Part shown: positions 8,319-18,669 of the stretch, one piece after another
How the letters are laid out: each line of letters opens with the position of its first letter
Numbering within the stretch: position 1 is the first letter of the stretch
NCBI GenBank assembly: GCA_028277845.1
Contig: JANQFL010000066.1
Span: forward strand, 1-64,000
Origin: Sneathiellales bacterium
GTDB lineage: Bacteria; Pseudomonadota; Alphaproteobacteria; JANQFL01
Direction of reading: 5' to 3'
Length of the DNA stretch: 64,000 nt
The notes under the pieces: model-generated
What the model saw: only the letters and a program-made list of their open reading frames with translations
Told to the model about the DNA's origin: nothing
Databases searched by the model: none
Position numbers and translations under genes: made by a program

Positions 8319-9608
8319 CTAGCGTTCGTGTCTGCGAATCTCTTTCCAAGCATCCCGCAGGCCGTCCCGGAACTTCGGCGCCGCCAGGCCGATAACGGCT
8401 TGCGCGCGGGCCTCCACGTCCAGTCCACGCAGGCTGGCGGCCCCGTATTCGGTGACGATCCAGTCGGTATCGGTGCGCGAACAGGTGACGACGCCGTCCC
8501 CGATTCGCGGCACGATACGCGATATGGTGCCGCGTCCCGCCGTGGCGGCCAGGGCGTAGATCGCCCGGCCATCCGGGCTCATGGCGGCGGCGCGCACGAA
8601 GTCCGGCAAGCCGCCGGCGGCTGAGATCTGACGGCCCGCGACACTCTCGGCGTTGACCTGGCCATACAGATCGACTTCGACCACCGAATTGATGGCGGTG
8701 AAGCGGTCCATGTCGGCGGCGACGCGCACATCGTGGGTGTAGCTCACCGGGCGGAAGGCCACGTCCGGCCGGTCGGCGACGCGGCGGTAGAAGGATTGCG
8801 TGCCGAGGGCGATGCCGGTGACCACCTTGCCGGTGTCGCGCGGCTTGCGGCGGCCGGTCACCACGCCCTTGTCGAGCAGGTCCAGCACACTGTCCGCGAT
8901 CATGCCCGAATGCACGCCCAGGTCGTTCTTGTCCCCCAATGCGCCGGCGATGGCCGATGGCAGCCGGCCGACGCCGATCTGAATGCAGGCGCCGTCGGGA
9001 ATGTGTTCGGCGGCCAGCCGGGTGATGGTGGACAACGGCTCCTCGACGGCCGCGGCCGATTGCTCGGGCAGCGGATGGTCGGCCCGCACGGCATAATCGA
9101 TGCGGTCCAGCGCGATCGTCGGGCTGTCCGGGCACCACGGCATTTGCGCGTTGACCTCGGCGACGAGGGTCAGGCCGTCGTGGCTCAGCAGGGCCGGCAG
9201 GAAATCCGGCGCCACGCCCAGGCTGCAGCGGCCGGCGTCGTTGGGTTCGGAGACCTGCACCAGGGCCAGGTCGGGCGCCGGGCCCGATTCCAGGTCGCGA
9301 AAGTAGCGCGAGTAATAGGTCGGCACGAACCGGGCCTTGCCCGCGTCCATCGAGGATTGCGATTCCGACGTGCCGAAATGCAGGGTCGAGCGGGCGCCGG
9401 CGGCCAATCCGGCGTAGTCGGTCGTGTTGACGCCGGGCAGAAAGACGCCGCTGTAGGTCACGCCGTCGCTGGCGGCGGGCCGGGCTTTCAGCGCCTCGAC
9501 CAGGGTCAGCGGCTCACCCGTTACGCCCTGGACGTAGACCCGCATGCCCGGCCGCAAAAGGCCGGGAACGTCTTCCGGGACAATCCATTGGGTCGAAAGC
9601 TCGGACAT
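8319..9608 (-). CDS. acetyl-CoA hydrolase/CoA-transferase family protein
   Basis: A 429-residue protein of the acetyl-CoA hydrolase / 4-hydroxybutyrate CoA-transferase family. These enzymes move CoA between acyl-CoA and a carboxylate through a glutamyl-CoA intermediate. Family segments are CIQIGVGRLPSAIAGAL near 208-224, NDLGVHSGMIADS near 228-240, and VDLYGQVNAES near 313-323. In characterised CoA-transferases of this family the GVHS/T motif is followed by the catalytic Glu; here residue 235 is Gly, so activity or mechanism may differ. The TAG stop at 8319-8321 lies in the CTAG duplicated by the IS, so the protein is unharmed. It is divergent from the CoA-transferase subunit genes. Confidence 0.82.
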   Translation of the reverse strand: MSELSTQWIVPEDVPGLLRPGMRVYVQGVTGEPLTLVEALKARPAASDGVTYSGVFLPGVNTTDYAGLAAGARSTLHFGTSESQSSMDAGKARFVPTYYSRYFRDLESGPAPDLALVQVSEPNDAGRCSLGVAPDFLPALLSHDGLTLVAEVNAQMPWCPDSPTIALDRIDYAVRADHPLPEQSAAAVEEPLSTITRLAAEHIPDGACIQIGVGRLPSAIAGALGDKNDLGVHSGMIADSVLDLLDKGVVTGRRKPRDTGKVVTGIALGTQSFYRRVADRPDVAFRPVSYTHDVRVAADMDRFTAINSVVEVDLYGQVNAESVAGRQISAAGGLPDFVRAAAMSPDGRAIYALAATAGRGTISRIVPRIGDGVVTCSRTDTDWIVTEYGAASLRGLDVEARAQAVIGLAAPKFRDGLRDAWKEIRRHER

Positions 9609-9683
9609 GGGGCAGGTCTCGAATAAACGAATAGGTGCTATGCTTACCGCGCACCCCGATACCTGTTATCCTACGGGTAAGCA

Positions 9684-10529
9684 ATGGATGGAACAGAAAT
9701 GACTCAAAGTGACACCATCATGTCGTTGGACGCCTTGGTCGCTCTGGTTCAGGACGGCGACCTGGTGGCCGTGCCCCGCGACGGCGCGCCGATCGCCATG
9801 GCCGCCACACGGGCCTTGATCCGCAAGGGTGCGCGGGATTTGCGCCTGCTCACGGTGCCCACCAGCAGCGTGCAGGCCGATATGCTGATCGGCGCCGGCT
9901 GTATCGCCCGTATTGAGACGGCAGGGGTCAGCCTGGGCGAATTGGGGCAGGCGCCCCGCTTCAACAAGGCCGTGCGGGCCGGAGACATCGCCATCACCGA
10001 CACCACGTGCCCGGCCGTGCATGCCGCGTTGCAGGCGTCGGAGAAGGGCATTCCGTTCATGCCGTTGCGCGGCATCATCGGCTCCGATTTGACGCGCCAT
10101 CGCGACGACTGGCGGCTGATCGACAATCCCTTCGGCGAAGACGACGCCATCCTGGCCCTGCCGGCCATCAAGCCCGACGTGTCGTTGTTTCATGTCCCGC
10201 TGGCCGACCGGGACGGCAATATCTGGATCGGCCGCGACCGCGAACTGATGATGATGGCCCATGCGTCGGAGAAGACCATCGTGACGGCCGAGCGTATTCA
10301 GGACCAGTCCCTGCTGGCCGACGAGCAACTGGCGGCCGGCACCGTCCCGGCGCTTTACGTCACGGCGGTGGCCGAAGCGGCCTTCGGGTGCAAGCCGCTG
10401 GGCCTCGCCGGTCACTACGAAGACGATACCGAACATCTCAGGACCTACGCGGCCATGGCCAAGACCGACGAAGGCTTCGCCGAGTATCTCGACCAGTACG
10501 TGTTCGACCGGGTCGCCGCCGCCGAATAA
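9684..10529 (+). CDS. CoA-transferase alpha subunit (glutaconate CoA-transferase/IpdA type)
   Basis: A 281-residue class I CoA-transferase alpha-like subunit. Visible are MSLDALVALVQDGDLVAV, the loop VPTSSVQADMLIGAG and KPDVSLFHVPLADRDGNIWIG, all typical of GctA/IpdA relatives. An alternative ATG at 9699 (MTQSD) has GGA six bases upstream and is equally possible. Its stop overlaps the start of the beta subunit in TAATG, so the two are translationally coupled. Relatives act on glutaconate or open rings of steroid and alicyclic degradation. The neighbourhood (CaiB-type transferase, molybdenum hydroxylase) suggests processing of an unusual carboxylic acid; the substrate is unknown. Confidence 0.8.
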   Translation: MDGTEMTQSDTIMSLDALVALVQDGDLVAVPRDGAPIAMAATRALIRKGARDLRLLTVPTSSVQADMLIGAGCIARIETAGVSLGELGQAPRFNKAVRAGDIAITDTTCPAVHAALQASEKGIPFMPLRGIIGSDLTRHRDDWRLIDNPFGEDDAILALPAIKPDVSLFHVPLADRDGNIWIGRDRELMMMAHASEKTIVTAERIQDQSLLADEQLAAGTVPALYVTAVAEAAFGCKPLGLAGHYEDDTEHLRTYAAMAKTDEGFAEYLDQYVFDRVAAAE

Positions 10530-11290
10530 TGTCGTACAGCCAGCAAGAACTTCTGATCAGCGTCGTCGCGCGCATGCTCGGCGGCCTCGGCCACATCGCC
10601 GTCGGCGTGTCGTCGCCCATACCCGGTTCGGCGGCGCTGCTGACCCGGGAACTGTCGGGCGGGCGCACCCGGGTGTCGATCCTCGGCAGCCGCGACAACA
10701 ACAGTTTCACCGACGGCGGCGTCGAACTGTTCGATTGCGCGGCGCAAGGCCGGGTCGATGCGTTCTTCCTGTCGGGTGGGCAAATTGACGGCCACGGCAA
10801 TGTCAATCTGGTCGGCGTTGGCGATTATCCCACCTCAGACGTGCGCTGGTCCGGCTGTTTCGGCTCGGCCTATCTCTATCTGCTGGTGCCCCGTGTCATT
10901 CTGTTCCGCGACGAACACACACCGCGCGTGCTGGTGCGGGATGTGGATTTCATCTCGGCGCCCGGTTCGTCGGCCCCGAACACCTACCGCAAGGGCGGGC
11001 CGCATGCCCTGGTTACCGGCAAATGCCTGTTTCTATTCGACAAGGACCGCAAGCGCTTCCGGCTGGAGAGCGTGCATCCCGGCCACACCGTCGGCGAGGT
11101 CACCGATGCCACCGGTTTCGATTTCGATCTGCCCGACGGCGGCGCCGAAGCCGTGCCCGAAACGCCGCCGCCGTCCGACGACTGGCTGGCGTTGCTGCGC
11201 GGCACGGTGGCCGGCGCGGTGGCGGAAACCTATCCGGCCTTCGCCGCGACCGCGTTTTCAAATCCCCCCGCCGACACACTTTCCGCATAA
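10529..11290 (+). CDS. CoA-transferase beta subunit (glutaconate CoA-transferase/IpdB type)
   Basis: A 253-residue partner of the preceding subunit. The start is the ATG at 10529-10531, overlapping the previous stop by one base. It contains DAFFLSGGQIDGHGNVNLVGVG, a class I beta-subunit hallmark quoted here in part, and VLVRDVDFISAPGS. The segment where glutaconate CoA-transferases carry their catalytic Glu (before the ELFD helix) reads SILGSRDNNSFTDGG, with no evident Glu. IpdB-type subunits also diverge there and act as ring hydrolases rather than transferases. An IpdAB-like hydrolase role is therefore possible, and a plain transferase should not be assumed. Confidence 0.78.
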   Translation: MSYSQQELLISVVARMLGGLGHIAVGVSSPIPGSAALLTRELSGGRTRVSILGSRDNNSFTDGGVELFDCAAQGRVDAFFLSGGQIDGHGNVNLVGVGDYPTSDVRWSGCFGSAYLYLLVPRVILFRDEHTPRVLVRDVDFISAPGSSAPNTYRKGGPHALVTGKCLFLFDKDRKRFRLESVHPGHTVGEVTDATGFDFDLPDGGAEAVPETPPPSDDWLALLRGTVAGAVAETYPAFAATAFSNPPADTLSA

Positions 11291-11301
11291 CAGGAGTATC
11301 T

Positions 11302-12519
11302 ATGCCGACGGATCAGCAAGCTGGCGCCTTGGCGGGCATTCGCGTGATCGATCTTTCCCGTGTTCTGGGCGGGCCTTACTGCAGCCAGATGCTGGCCGAC
11401 CATGGCGCCGAGGTGATCAAGGTCGAACCGCCGCAGGGCGACGAGACCCGCGACTGGGGCCCGCCGTTCAACGAGGACGGTTTGAGCGCGTATTTCTCCG
11501 GCGTCAACCGCAACAAGCAGTCCATCGGCCTCGACCTGCGTGTGCCGGAAGGCCGCGATGTGCTGCTGCGCCTGCTCGAAGGGGCCGACGTTTTGTTGGA
11601 AAACTTCAAGACCGGCACGCTGGAGAAGTGGGGCCTGGGCTATGACGACGTCCTCAAGGACCGCTTTCCCCAACTGATCCACTGCCGCATTTCCGGCTTC
11701 GGCGCGGACGGGCCGTTCGGCGGCTTTCCGGGTTACGACGCGGTGATTCAGGCCTGGGCCGGTCTGATCAGCATCAACGGCTCGCCCGACTCGGGCGCCA
11801 TGCGCCTCGGTATTCCGCTGGTCGATCTCGGCACCGGGCTTTACGCCGCCACGGGCATTCTGATGGCGCTCAACGAACGCAGCCGCTCGGGCCAGGGGCA
11901 GTTTCTCGAGGCCTCCCTGTTCGATTGCGGCATTGCGCTGATGCATCCGCATGCGCCCAACTACTTCATGTCGGGCAACGCGCCCAGACTGACCGGCAAT
12001 GCCCACCCCAACATCTCGCCCTACGATCTGTATTCGACCAAGGGCCGGCCGGTGTTTCTCGGCGTCGGCAACGACCGCCAGTTCCGCCGCCTGGTGACCG
12101 AACTGGGCAAACCCGAACTGGCCGACGATCCGCGCTTCCTCAAGAACGCCGACCGGGTAACCAACCGGGCCGAACTGCGCACGGAACTCGACACCCTGCT
12201 GGCCGATCACGACGGCGAAACCATCGCCGCGCGGCTGCTGGAGGTCGGCGTACCCGCCGGCGCGGCGCTGGCCGTGCCCGATGTCATGAGCCACCCGCAC
12301 ACCCTGCACCGGGAGATGGCGGTGGAGAAGGGCAATTACCGGGGCACCGGCATCCCCGTGAAGATGGACCGCACGCCCGGCGCGGTGCGTTCGGCCCCGC
12401 CGGCGTTCGGCGCGGCCAGCCGGGACGTGTTGTTGGAATACGGTTTCTCGGCCGACGAGGCCGACCGGTTGATGAATTCAGGCGTTGTGGTGGACAAAAG
12501 ACAAAAACCACCCAAATAA
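11302..12519 (+). CDS. CaiB/BaiF family (class III) CoA-transferase
   Basis: A 405-residue class III CoA-transferase. Visible are IRVIDLSRVLGGPYCSQMLA near residues 13-32, the CoA-contacting NRNKQSIGLDL (69-79), and the nucleophilic Asp near 175 in GIPLVDLGTGLYAATG. Length matches the family. CAGGAG precedes the ATG, the gene follows the beta subunit by 11 bp, and a strong terminator follows its stop, so it closes a three-gene operon with the class I subunits. Acyl substrate unknown. Confidence 0.88.
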   Translation: MPTDQQAGALAGIRVIDLSRVLGGPYCSQMLADHGAEVIKVEPPQGDETRDWGPPFNEDGLSAYFSGVNRNKQSIGLDLRVPEGRDVLLRLLEGADVLLENFKTGTLEKWGLGYDDVLKDRFPQLIHCRISGFGADGPFGGFPGYDAVIQAWAGLISINGSPDSGAMRLGIPLVDLGTGLYAATGILMALNERSRSGQGQFLEASLFDCGIALMHPHAPNYFMSGNAPRLTGNAHPNISPYDLYSTKGRPVFLGVGNDRQFRRLVTELGKPELADDPRFLKNADRVTNRAELRTELDTLLADHDGETIAARLLEVGVPAGAALAVPDVMSHPHTLHREMAVEKGNYRGTGIPVKMDRTPGAVRSAPPAFGAASRDVLLEYGFSADEADRLMNSGVVVDKRQKPPK

Positions 12520-12528
12520 TTGCAAGCG

Positions 12529-12568
12529 ACCCGGATGGCGCCTTTGCGTGCCATCCGGGTTTCGTTTT
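12529..12568 (+). terminator. Rho-independent terminator after the CoA-transferase operon
   Basis: Perfect 11-bp arms ACCCGGATGGC (12529-12539) and GCCATCCGGGT (12550-12560), a 10-base loop, then TTCGTTTT. It begins 10 bases after the CaiB-type stop and separates this operon from the molybdenum hydroxylase gene. Confidence 0.9.
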
Positions 12569-12612
12569 GCCCCCAATGGATCGGGATATCGCGCAGGAGG
12601 ACCGTTCGAATC

Positions 12613-14940
<2,328 letters not shown>

Positions 14941-14953
14941 CCGGCGGGGTGAC

Positions 14954-15391
14954 ATGAGCAGCCGGGAATATCCCGCGCGCCCCATTCCCGCCGTCGGCGT
15001 CGTGGTTTTGCGGGACGGCGCGGTGCTGCTCATCCGCCGCGGCAAGGCACCGCGCCGCGGTGAATGGAGTCTGCCCGGCGGCGCCCAGAAGATCGGCGAA
15101 ACGGTGGCCGAGGCGGCGCGGCGCGAAGTGCTGGAAGAGACCGGCCTGACGGTCGATATTCTCGGTCTGATCGACGTGGTCGATTCCGTCCTGCGCGACG
15201 ATGACGGCGCGGTGCAGTATCACTACACGCTGGTAGACGTGGCCGCCCGCGTCACGGCCGGGGAGCCGGTGGCGGGCGGAGACGTGGACGACGTGCGCTG
15301 GGTGCCGTTGCCGGCGCTCAAGGATTACAGCCTGTGGGATGAAACGGTGCGCATCATCGCGGAGGCGCAGCGGCGCTGGCCTGACCGCTAA
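14954..15391 (+). CDS. Nudix hydrolase
   Basis: A 145-residue protein with a complete Nudix box, GAQKIGETVAEAARREVLEE continuing to TGL (residues about 44-66), matching GX5EX7REUXEEXGU. The segment RGKAPRRGEWSLPGG precedes it, as in ADP-ribose/NADH-type pyrophosphatases. It starts 13 bp after the molybdenum hydroxylase stop and is likely translated from the same transcript. The last four bases overlap the convergent PAS gene stop. The substrate, a nucleoside diphosphate derivative, cannot be predicted. Confidence 0.88.
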   Translation: MSSREYPARPIPAVGVVVLRDGAVLLIRRGKAPRRGEWSLPGGAQKIGETVAEAARREVLEETGLTVDILGLIDVVDSVLRDDDGAVQYHYTLVDVAARVTAGEPVAGGDVDDVRWVPLPALKDYSLWDETVRIIAEAQRRWPDR

Positions 15392-15870
15392 GAGTCGACG
15401 CGCTTGTATGTGATCGCGCCCACCAGGGTATCGGTGGACCGGCGATCCGAACCGAACGGCATCAATATGGCGCGGAACAACAGGTATCCGCCGTCCGTGT
15501 CGGACGCCTGTCCTTCCACGATCTGCGGCGCGCCGGACGCTACGACGGCGGGGACGGCGTTCAGGGTGCGCGCCAACGCCGTGTTGTCGGATATCTCCGT
15601 CACCGCCCGGCCCGTGAGGTCGCCGCCGCTGATCGAGGCCAGCGCGCTGCCGACGAAGTCAAACATCTCGGGCTCTCCGTCCTGCAGCGGCAAAATAAAA
15701 CATTGCGTCCACGATACCGGCAGGTTGTCCGGGTTCAGGTCGTTCATGGACGGCATGGCTTTGCCGCGCCGCAGTCTGTTCCACAGAATGTTCAGCCGTA
15801 CCGTCGCCCGGCGCTCGCGGCCCGTGGGAGAGGCCGTTTCCGCACTATCGGAGGAGATGATCGAAGTCAT
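15388..15870 (-). CDS. PAS-domain protein (PAS_5-like)
   Basis: A 160-residue protein resembling the single-domain PAS proteins common in Rhodospirillales. After an N-terminal leader, RLNILWNRLRRGKAMPSMNDLNP gives the typical entry. Then come LPVSWTQCFILPLQ, FDFVGSALASISGGDLTG, and a C-terminal strand LLFRAILMPFGSD followed by TDTLVGAITYKR. There is no output domain. The ATG giving MTSIISSDS was chosen over an upstream in-frame start because the longer N-terminus is basic and not family-like. It probably senses or signals through protein contact; ligand unknown. Confidence 0.65.
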   Translation of the reverse strand: MTSIISSDSAETASPTGRERRATVRLNILWNRLRRGKAMPSMNDLNPDNLPVSWTQCFILPLQDGEPEMFDFVGSALASISGGDLTGRAVTEISDNTALARTLNAVPAVVASGAPQIVEGQASDTDGGYLLFRAILMPFGSDRRSTDTLVGAITYKRVDS

Positions 15871-16033
15871 GGCGCGCCGCGCGGTGGTGTGAAAAATGAC
15901 CCGGACATTGAGGCATCGGCGTTCCACCTTCGTTACACATGCTTTTGATCAAGGCCTTGCCGGCAGATCACCTATATCTGTGGCGTGAAGTCTAGTAGGA
16001 ATTTCAGCGGTCGGCTTGCGGAAAGTTAAGGAA

Positions 16034-16660
16034 ATGTCGCGTTTTCGGTTTGGAATATACGTTCTTCTGGCGTTGGGCCTGGTGATCGGCGCCGTTTCGG
16101 TCTGGTCGGTTTACGAGAACCGGCAATCCGTCCGGCAGGCGTCCGCGGTGCCTGAACTGGGCGGCGATTTCCGATTGACCGACCATACCGGGAAGTCCGT
16201 GACCCAAGCCGACTATGCCGGCAAGTATGTTCTGATCTTCTTCGGCTATACCTTCTGTCCCGACGTGTGTCCGACCGGTTTGCAGACCGTGGCGTCGGCG
16301 CTCGATGAACTGGGTGACGATGTGGACAGGGTGCAACCGTTGTTCGTTTCCGTCGATCCGCTCCGCGATACGCCGGACGTCATGGCCGAATACGTCGATG
16401 CCTTTCACCCCCGGATGATCGGACTGACCGGTACGGACCGGCAGATCCGCGACATCGCCAAGGCGTACCGGGTGTACTACGCGAGCGGCCGGGACCCGGA
16501 CAGCAAGACGCCGGCGGCGGACGACGACTATCTGGTCAGTCATTCCGCGTTTACCTATCTGATGGGTCCGGACACGAAATTCCGGTTCCTGTTTCCGCAT
16601 GGCACTACGCCCGAGCAAATGAGCGAGAAAATTCGCCAGACCATCGCCGCCGACTCGTGA
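16034..16660 (+). CDS. SCO1/SenC family copper chaperone or thiol-disulfide protein
   Basis: A 208-residue membrane-anchored protein. An N-terminal helix (about 6-27, FGIYVLLALGLVIGAVSVWS) tethers a thioredoxin-fold domain facing the periplasm. The copper/redox motif FCPDVCPTGL (CxxxC) and the distal His in HSAFTYLMGPD are present, as required for Cu(A) site delivery to cytochrome oxidase. A TTG at 16016 is an alternative start. No oxidase gene lies nearby, so a link to respiration comes from the family, not from context. Confidence 0.9.
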   Translation: MSRFRFGIYVLLALGLVIGAVSVWSVYENRQSVRQASAVPELGGDFRLTDHTGKSVTQADYAGKYVLIFFGYTFCPDVCPTGLQTVASALDELGDDVDRVQPLFVSVDPLRDTPDVMAEYVDAFHPRMIGLTGTDRQIRDIAKAYRVYYASGRDPDSKTPAADDDYLVSHSAFTYLMGPDTKFRFLFPHGTTPEQMSEKIRQTIAADS

Positions 16661-16689
16661 ACTTCGTGGCGATTCGCTAATCTCGCGCG

Positions 16690-17634
16690 ATGGACGCGGT
16701 TTCGACAAAATCCGCTGCCGGCGGTCTCTCTGACGGCCGGCAACAGGCGCTGATCCACCGGCGGCAACGTGAATCGCATGCGACGGGGCGTCCCGGACGC
16801 CGGCACCGGCGGCTGAAACGTCTGCAAAAGGCGGCGGCCGTGATGCTGAAGGTGACCGGTCTGTATTATTGGGGCAAACGCAATGCCGCCCAGGTACGCT
16901 TGGTGGATGTCGCGGTCGACTGCCCCGGCCTGGCGCCGTCCCTGGACGGTTTTACGGTTCTGCAACTGTCCGACCTGCATCTCGACAATCACTCCGGGAC
17001 GGCGGACGCCGTTCTCAAGCTGGTGGACGGTCTGGAAACGGACGTGTGCGTCCTGACCGGCGATTATGTGCACGACCCCCGGAAGGGAACGGCGGATCTG
17101 CAGGCGTTCGCGCCGCGCCTGACGCAATCCGTCTCCAGCCGTCACGGCGTCGTGGGCATCCTGGGCAACCACGATTCCATCCGGGTCGCCGAGATACTGG
17201 AAACGCACGGCGTGCGCGCACTGATCAACGAGAGCATCGTGCTGGACGGGCAAGGGCAGCGTGTTTGCCTGACGGGCGTCGATGACGTGCACGTGTACCG
17301 CACGCCGGCGGCCGAGCAAGCCCTACAGGCCGCGGCCGACCTGGCGCCAGGCGCGTTTCATATTGCGCTGGTGCATTCGCCCGAGCTCGCGGACGTCGCG
17401 GCGCAAGCCGGTTTTGGGCTGTATCTGACAGGCCACACCCACGGCGGGCAGATTTGCTGGCCCGGCGGCAAGGCCATCGTCACGAATCTGCGTGATCCGT
17501 CGTCCTACGTGTCCGGCCGGTGGCAGACCGGAAAGATGGTGGGATACACAAGCCGTGGCGCCGGTGTCTCCCTGCCGCCGGTCCGGTTCAACTGTCCGGC
17601 CGAAATCACCCGGTTCATGCTGCACCGGGCATGA
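16690..17634 (+). CDS. metallophosphoesterase (calcineurin-like)
   Basis: A 314-residue protein with all metal-binding blocks of the calcineurin-like superfamily: SDLHLDNH (D-x-H), LTGDYVHD (GD), GILGNHDS (GNHD), ALVHSPE and TGHTHGGQ (GHxH). The family is close to YkuE/LpxH-like membrane-peripheral phosphoesterases. The N-terminal 50 residues are basic with a short hydrophobic stretch, and an internal ATG at 16843 (MLKVTGLYYWG) is a credible alternative start because no good ribosome site precedes 16690. It follows the Sco gene by 29 bp. Substrate unknown. Confidence 0.85.
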   Translation: MDAVSTKSAAGGLSDGRQQALIHRRQRESHATGRPGRRHRRLKRLQKAAAVMLKVTGLYYWGKRNAAQVRLVDVAVDCPGLAPSLDGFTVLQLSDLHLDNHSGTADAVLKLVDGLETDVCVLTGDYVHDPRKGTADLQAFAPRLTQSVSSRHGVVGILGNHDSIRVAEILETHGVRALINESIVLDGQGQRVCLTGVDDVHVYRTPAAEQALQAAADLAPGAFHIALVHSPELADVAAQAGFGLYLTGHTHGGQICWPGGKAIVTNLRDPSSYVSGRWQTGKMVGYTSRGAGVSLPPVRFNCPAEITRFMLHRA

Positions 17635-17747
17635 GCCGCTTCGCGCCGCCGGCGGCCCCGATCCATAGCCGCACATTGAGTCAGGTCATTGCGTGAAGGG
17701 ATTTGGGCGGCTAGTTTTGCCACGCACCCTGAAAGGCGGAGAAGCCG

Positions 17748-18293
17748 ATGAACGAGATTCTGGCCACCTTGCATGACGACCACGTCAACATGTCGAAACT
17801 GATCGACTTGTTGGAGCAGGAACTGGCCGCCTTCAAGGAGGGCGACGCGGTGGACATCGCCTTGCTGCAGGACCTGATGGACTATATGAGCCACTATCCC
17901 GACGGCGTCCATCATCCGCGCGAGGACCTGATCGCCCGCAGGCTGGCGGAACGGGATCCGGTCGCGGCGTCAAATGCCGACAGCCTGATGGCGGAGCATG
18001 GCGAACTCGATGACCTGGCCCGCCGCGTTTACGCCGCCGTGAACGAGATCGCTTTGGATGCGGAACTGGACCGCGACGGCATCGTTCATTTGGTGGCCGA
18101 TTATGTTGATCGGTTACGCAACCATATGAACCGGGAAGAAGTGACGTTTTTCCCGCTTGCCGAACGCACGTTGCTCGCGGCGGACTGGGAGGATCTCAAG
18201 GGTTCGTTCGGCGACGCGCGCGATCCCATGTTCGGTCCCGACATGCAGGAAAAATACCGATCCTTGCGGGACAGCCTGCTGTCCGGCCAATAG
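17748..18293 (+). CDS. hemerythrin HHE domain protein
   Basis: A 181-residue cytoplasmic four-helix protein with hemerythrin-like iron ligands: HDDHVNM near 9-15, HYPDGVHHPRED near 49-60 (H, HxxxE), AEHGEL near 84, and NHMNREEVTFFPLAER near 131 (HxxxE). Such proteins bind O2 or NO, or act in iron and redox stress. An AGGCGGAG element precedes the ATG. A second hemerythrin lies at 44.8-45.3 kb; the two share only the family pattern. Confidence 0.88.
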   Translation: MNEILATLHDDHVNMSKLIDLLEQELAAFKEGDAVDIALLQDLMDYMSHYPDGVHHPREDLIARRLAERDPVAASNADSLMAEHGELDDLARRVYAAVNEIALDAELDRDGIVHLVADYVDRLRNHMNREEVTFFPLAERTLLAADWEDLKGSFGDARDPMFGPDMQEKYRSLRDSLLSGQ

Positions 18294-18459
18294 GACCGGC
18301 AAGACACCGGAATCGGGCCACAGATTTGTCATCCGCGGTTAACCTCTTGTTAACCTTAATCCCTTATGGCTGGAAATGTTCCTGGAACGTACTAGGAACA
18401 TATGTGCATAACTTGTGAATGACTTGTGGGCAATTCTTATCGAGGGGCAGGAGATCATC

Positions 18460-18669
18460 ATGATCAGTCCTTATCTTAGACGCCCCCTGCGTACCTTGGA
18501 TCAGGCCCGGAGCGAACTGAGGCCTGGTGGGACGTCAGCCGAAGATCGGCCGCCGCTCGCCGACACCGCCGGCCAGGGCCGGCCTGTGGTTGTCGGCGTC
18601 TTGCCGGTGCTGCGCCGCCCGCGTCCGTCCAACGAGGATGGATTGGACCCGCGCCCGAAAGCGGCTTGA
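18460..18669 (+). CDS. small hypothetical protein, 69 residues
   Basis: The ATG at 18460 has GGAG at 18450-18453, an ideal ribosome site, supporting translation. The peptide starts MISPYLRRPLRTLDQARSEL, followed by a Pro/Arg-rich tail with no membrane segment. The opening PYLRRPLRTL pattern looks like small conserved proteins I associate with Rhodospirillales, but I cannot verify this and assign no function. It stands alone before a long intergenic region. Confidence 0.45.
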   Translation: MISPYLRRPLRTLDQARSELRPGGTSAEDRPPLADTAGQGRPVVVGVLPVLRRPRPSNEDGLDPRPKAA

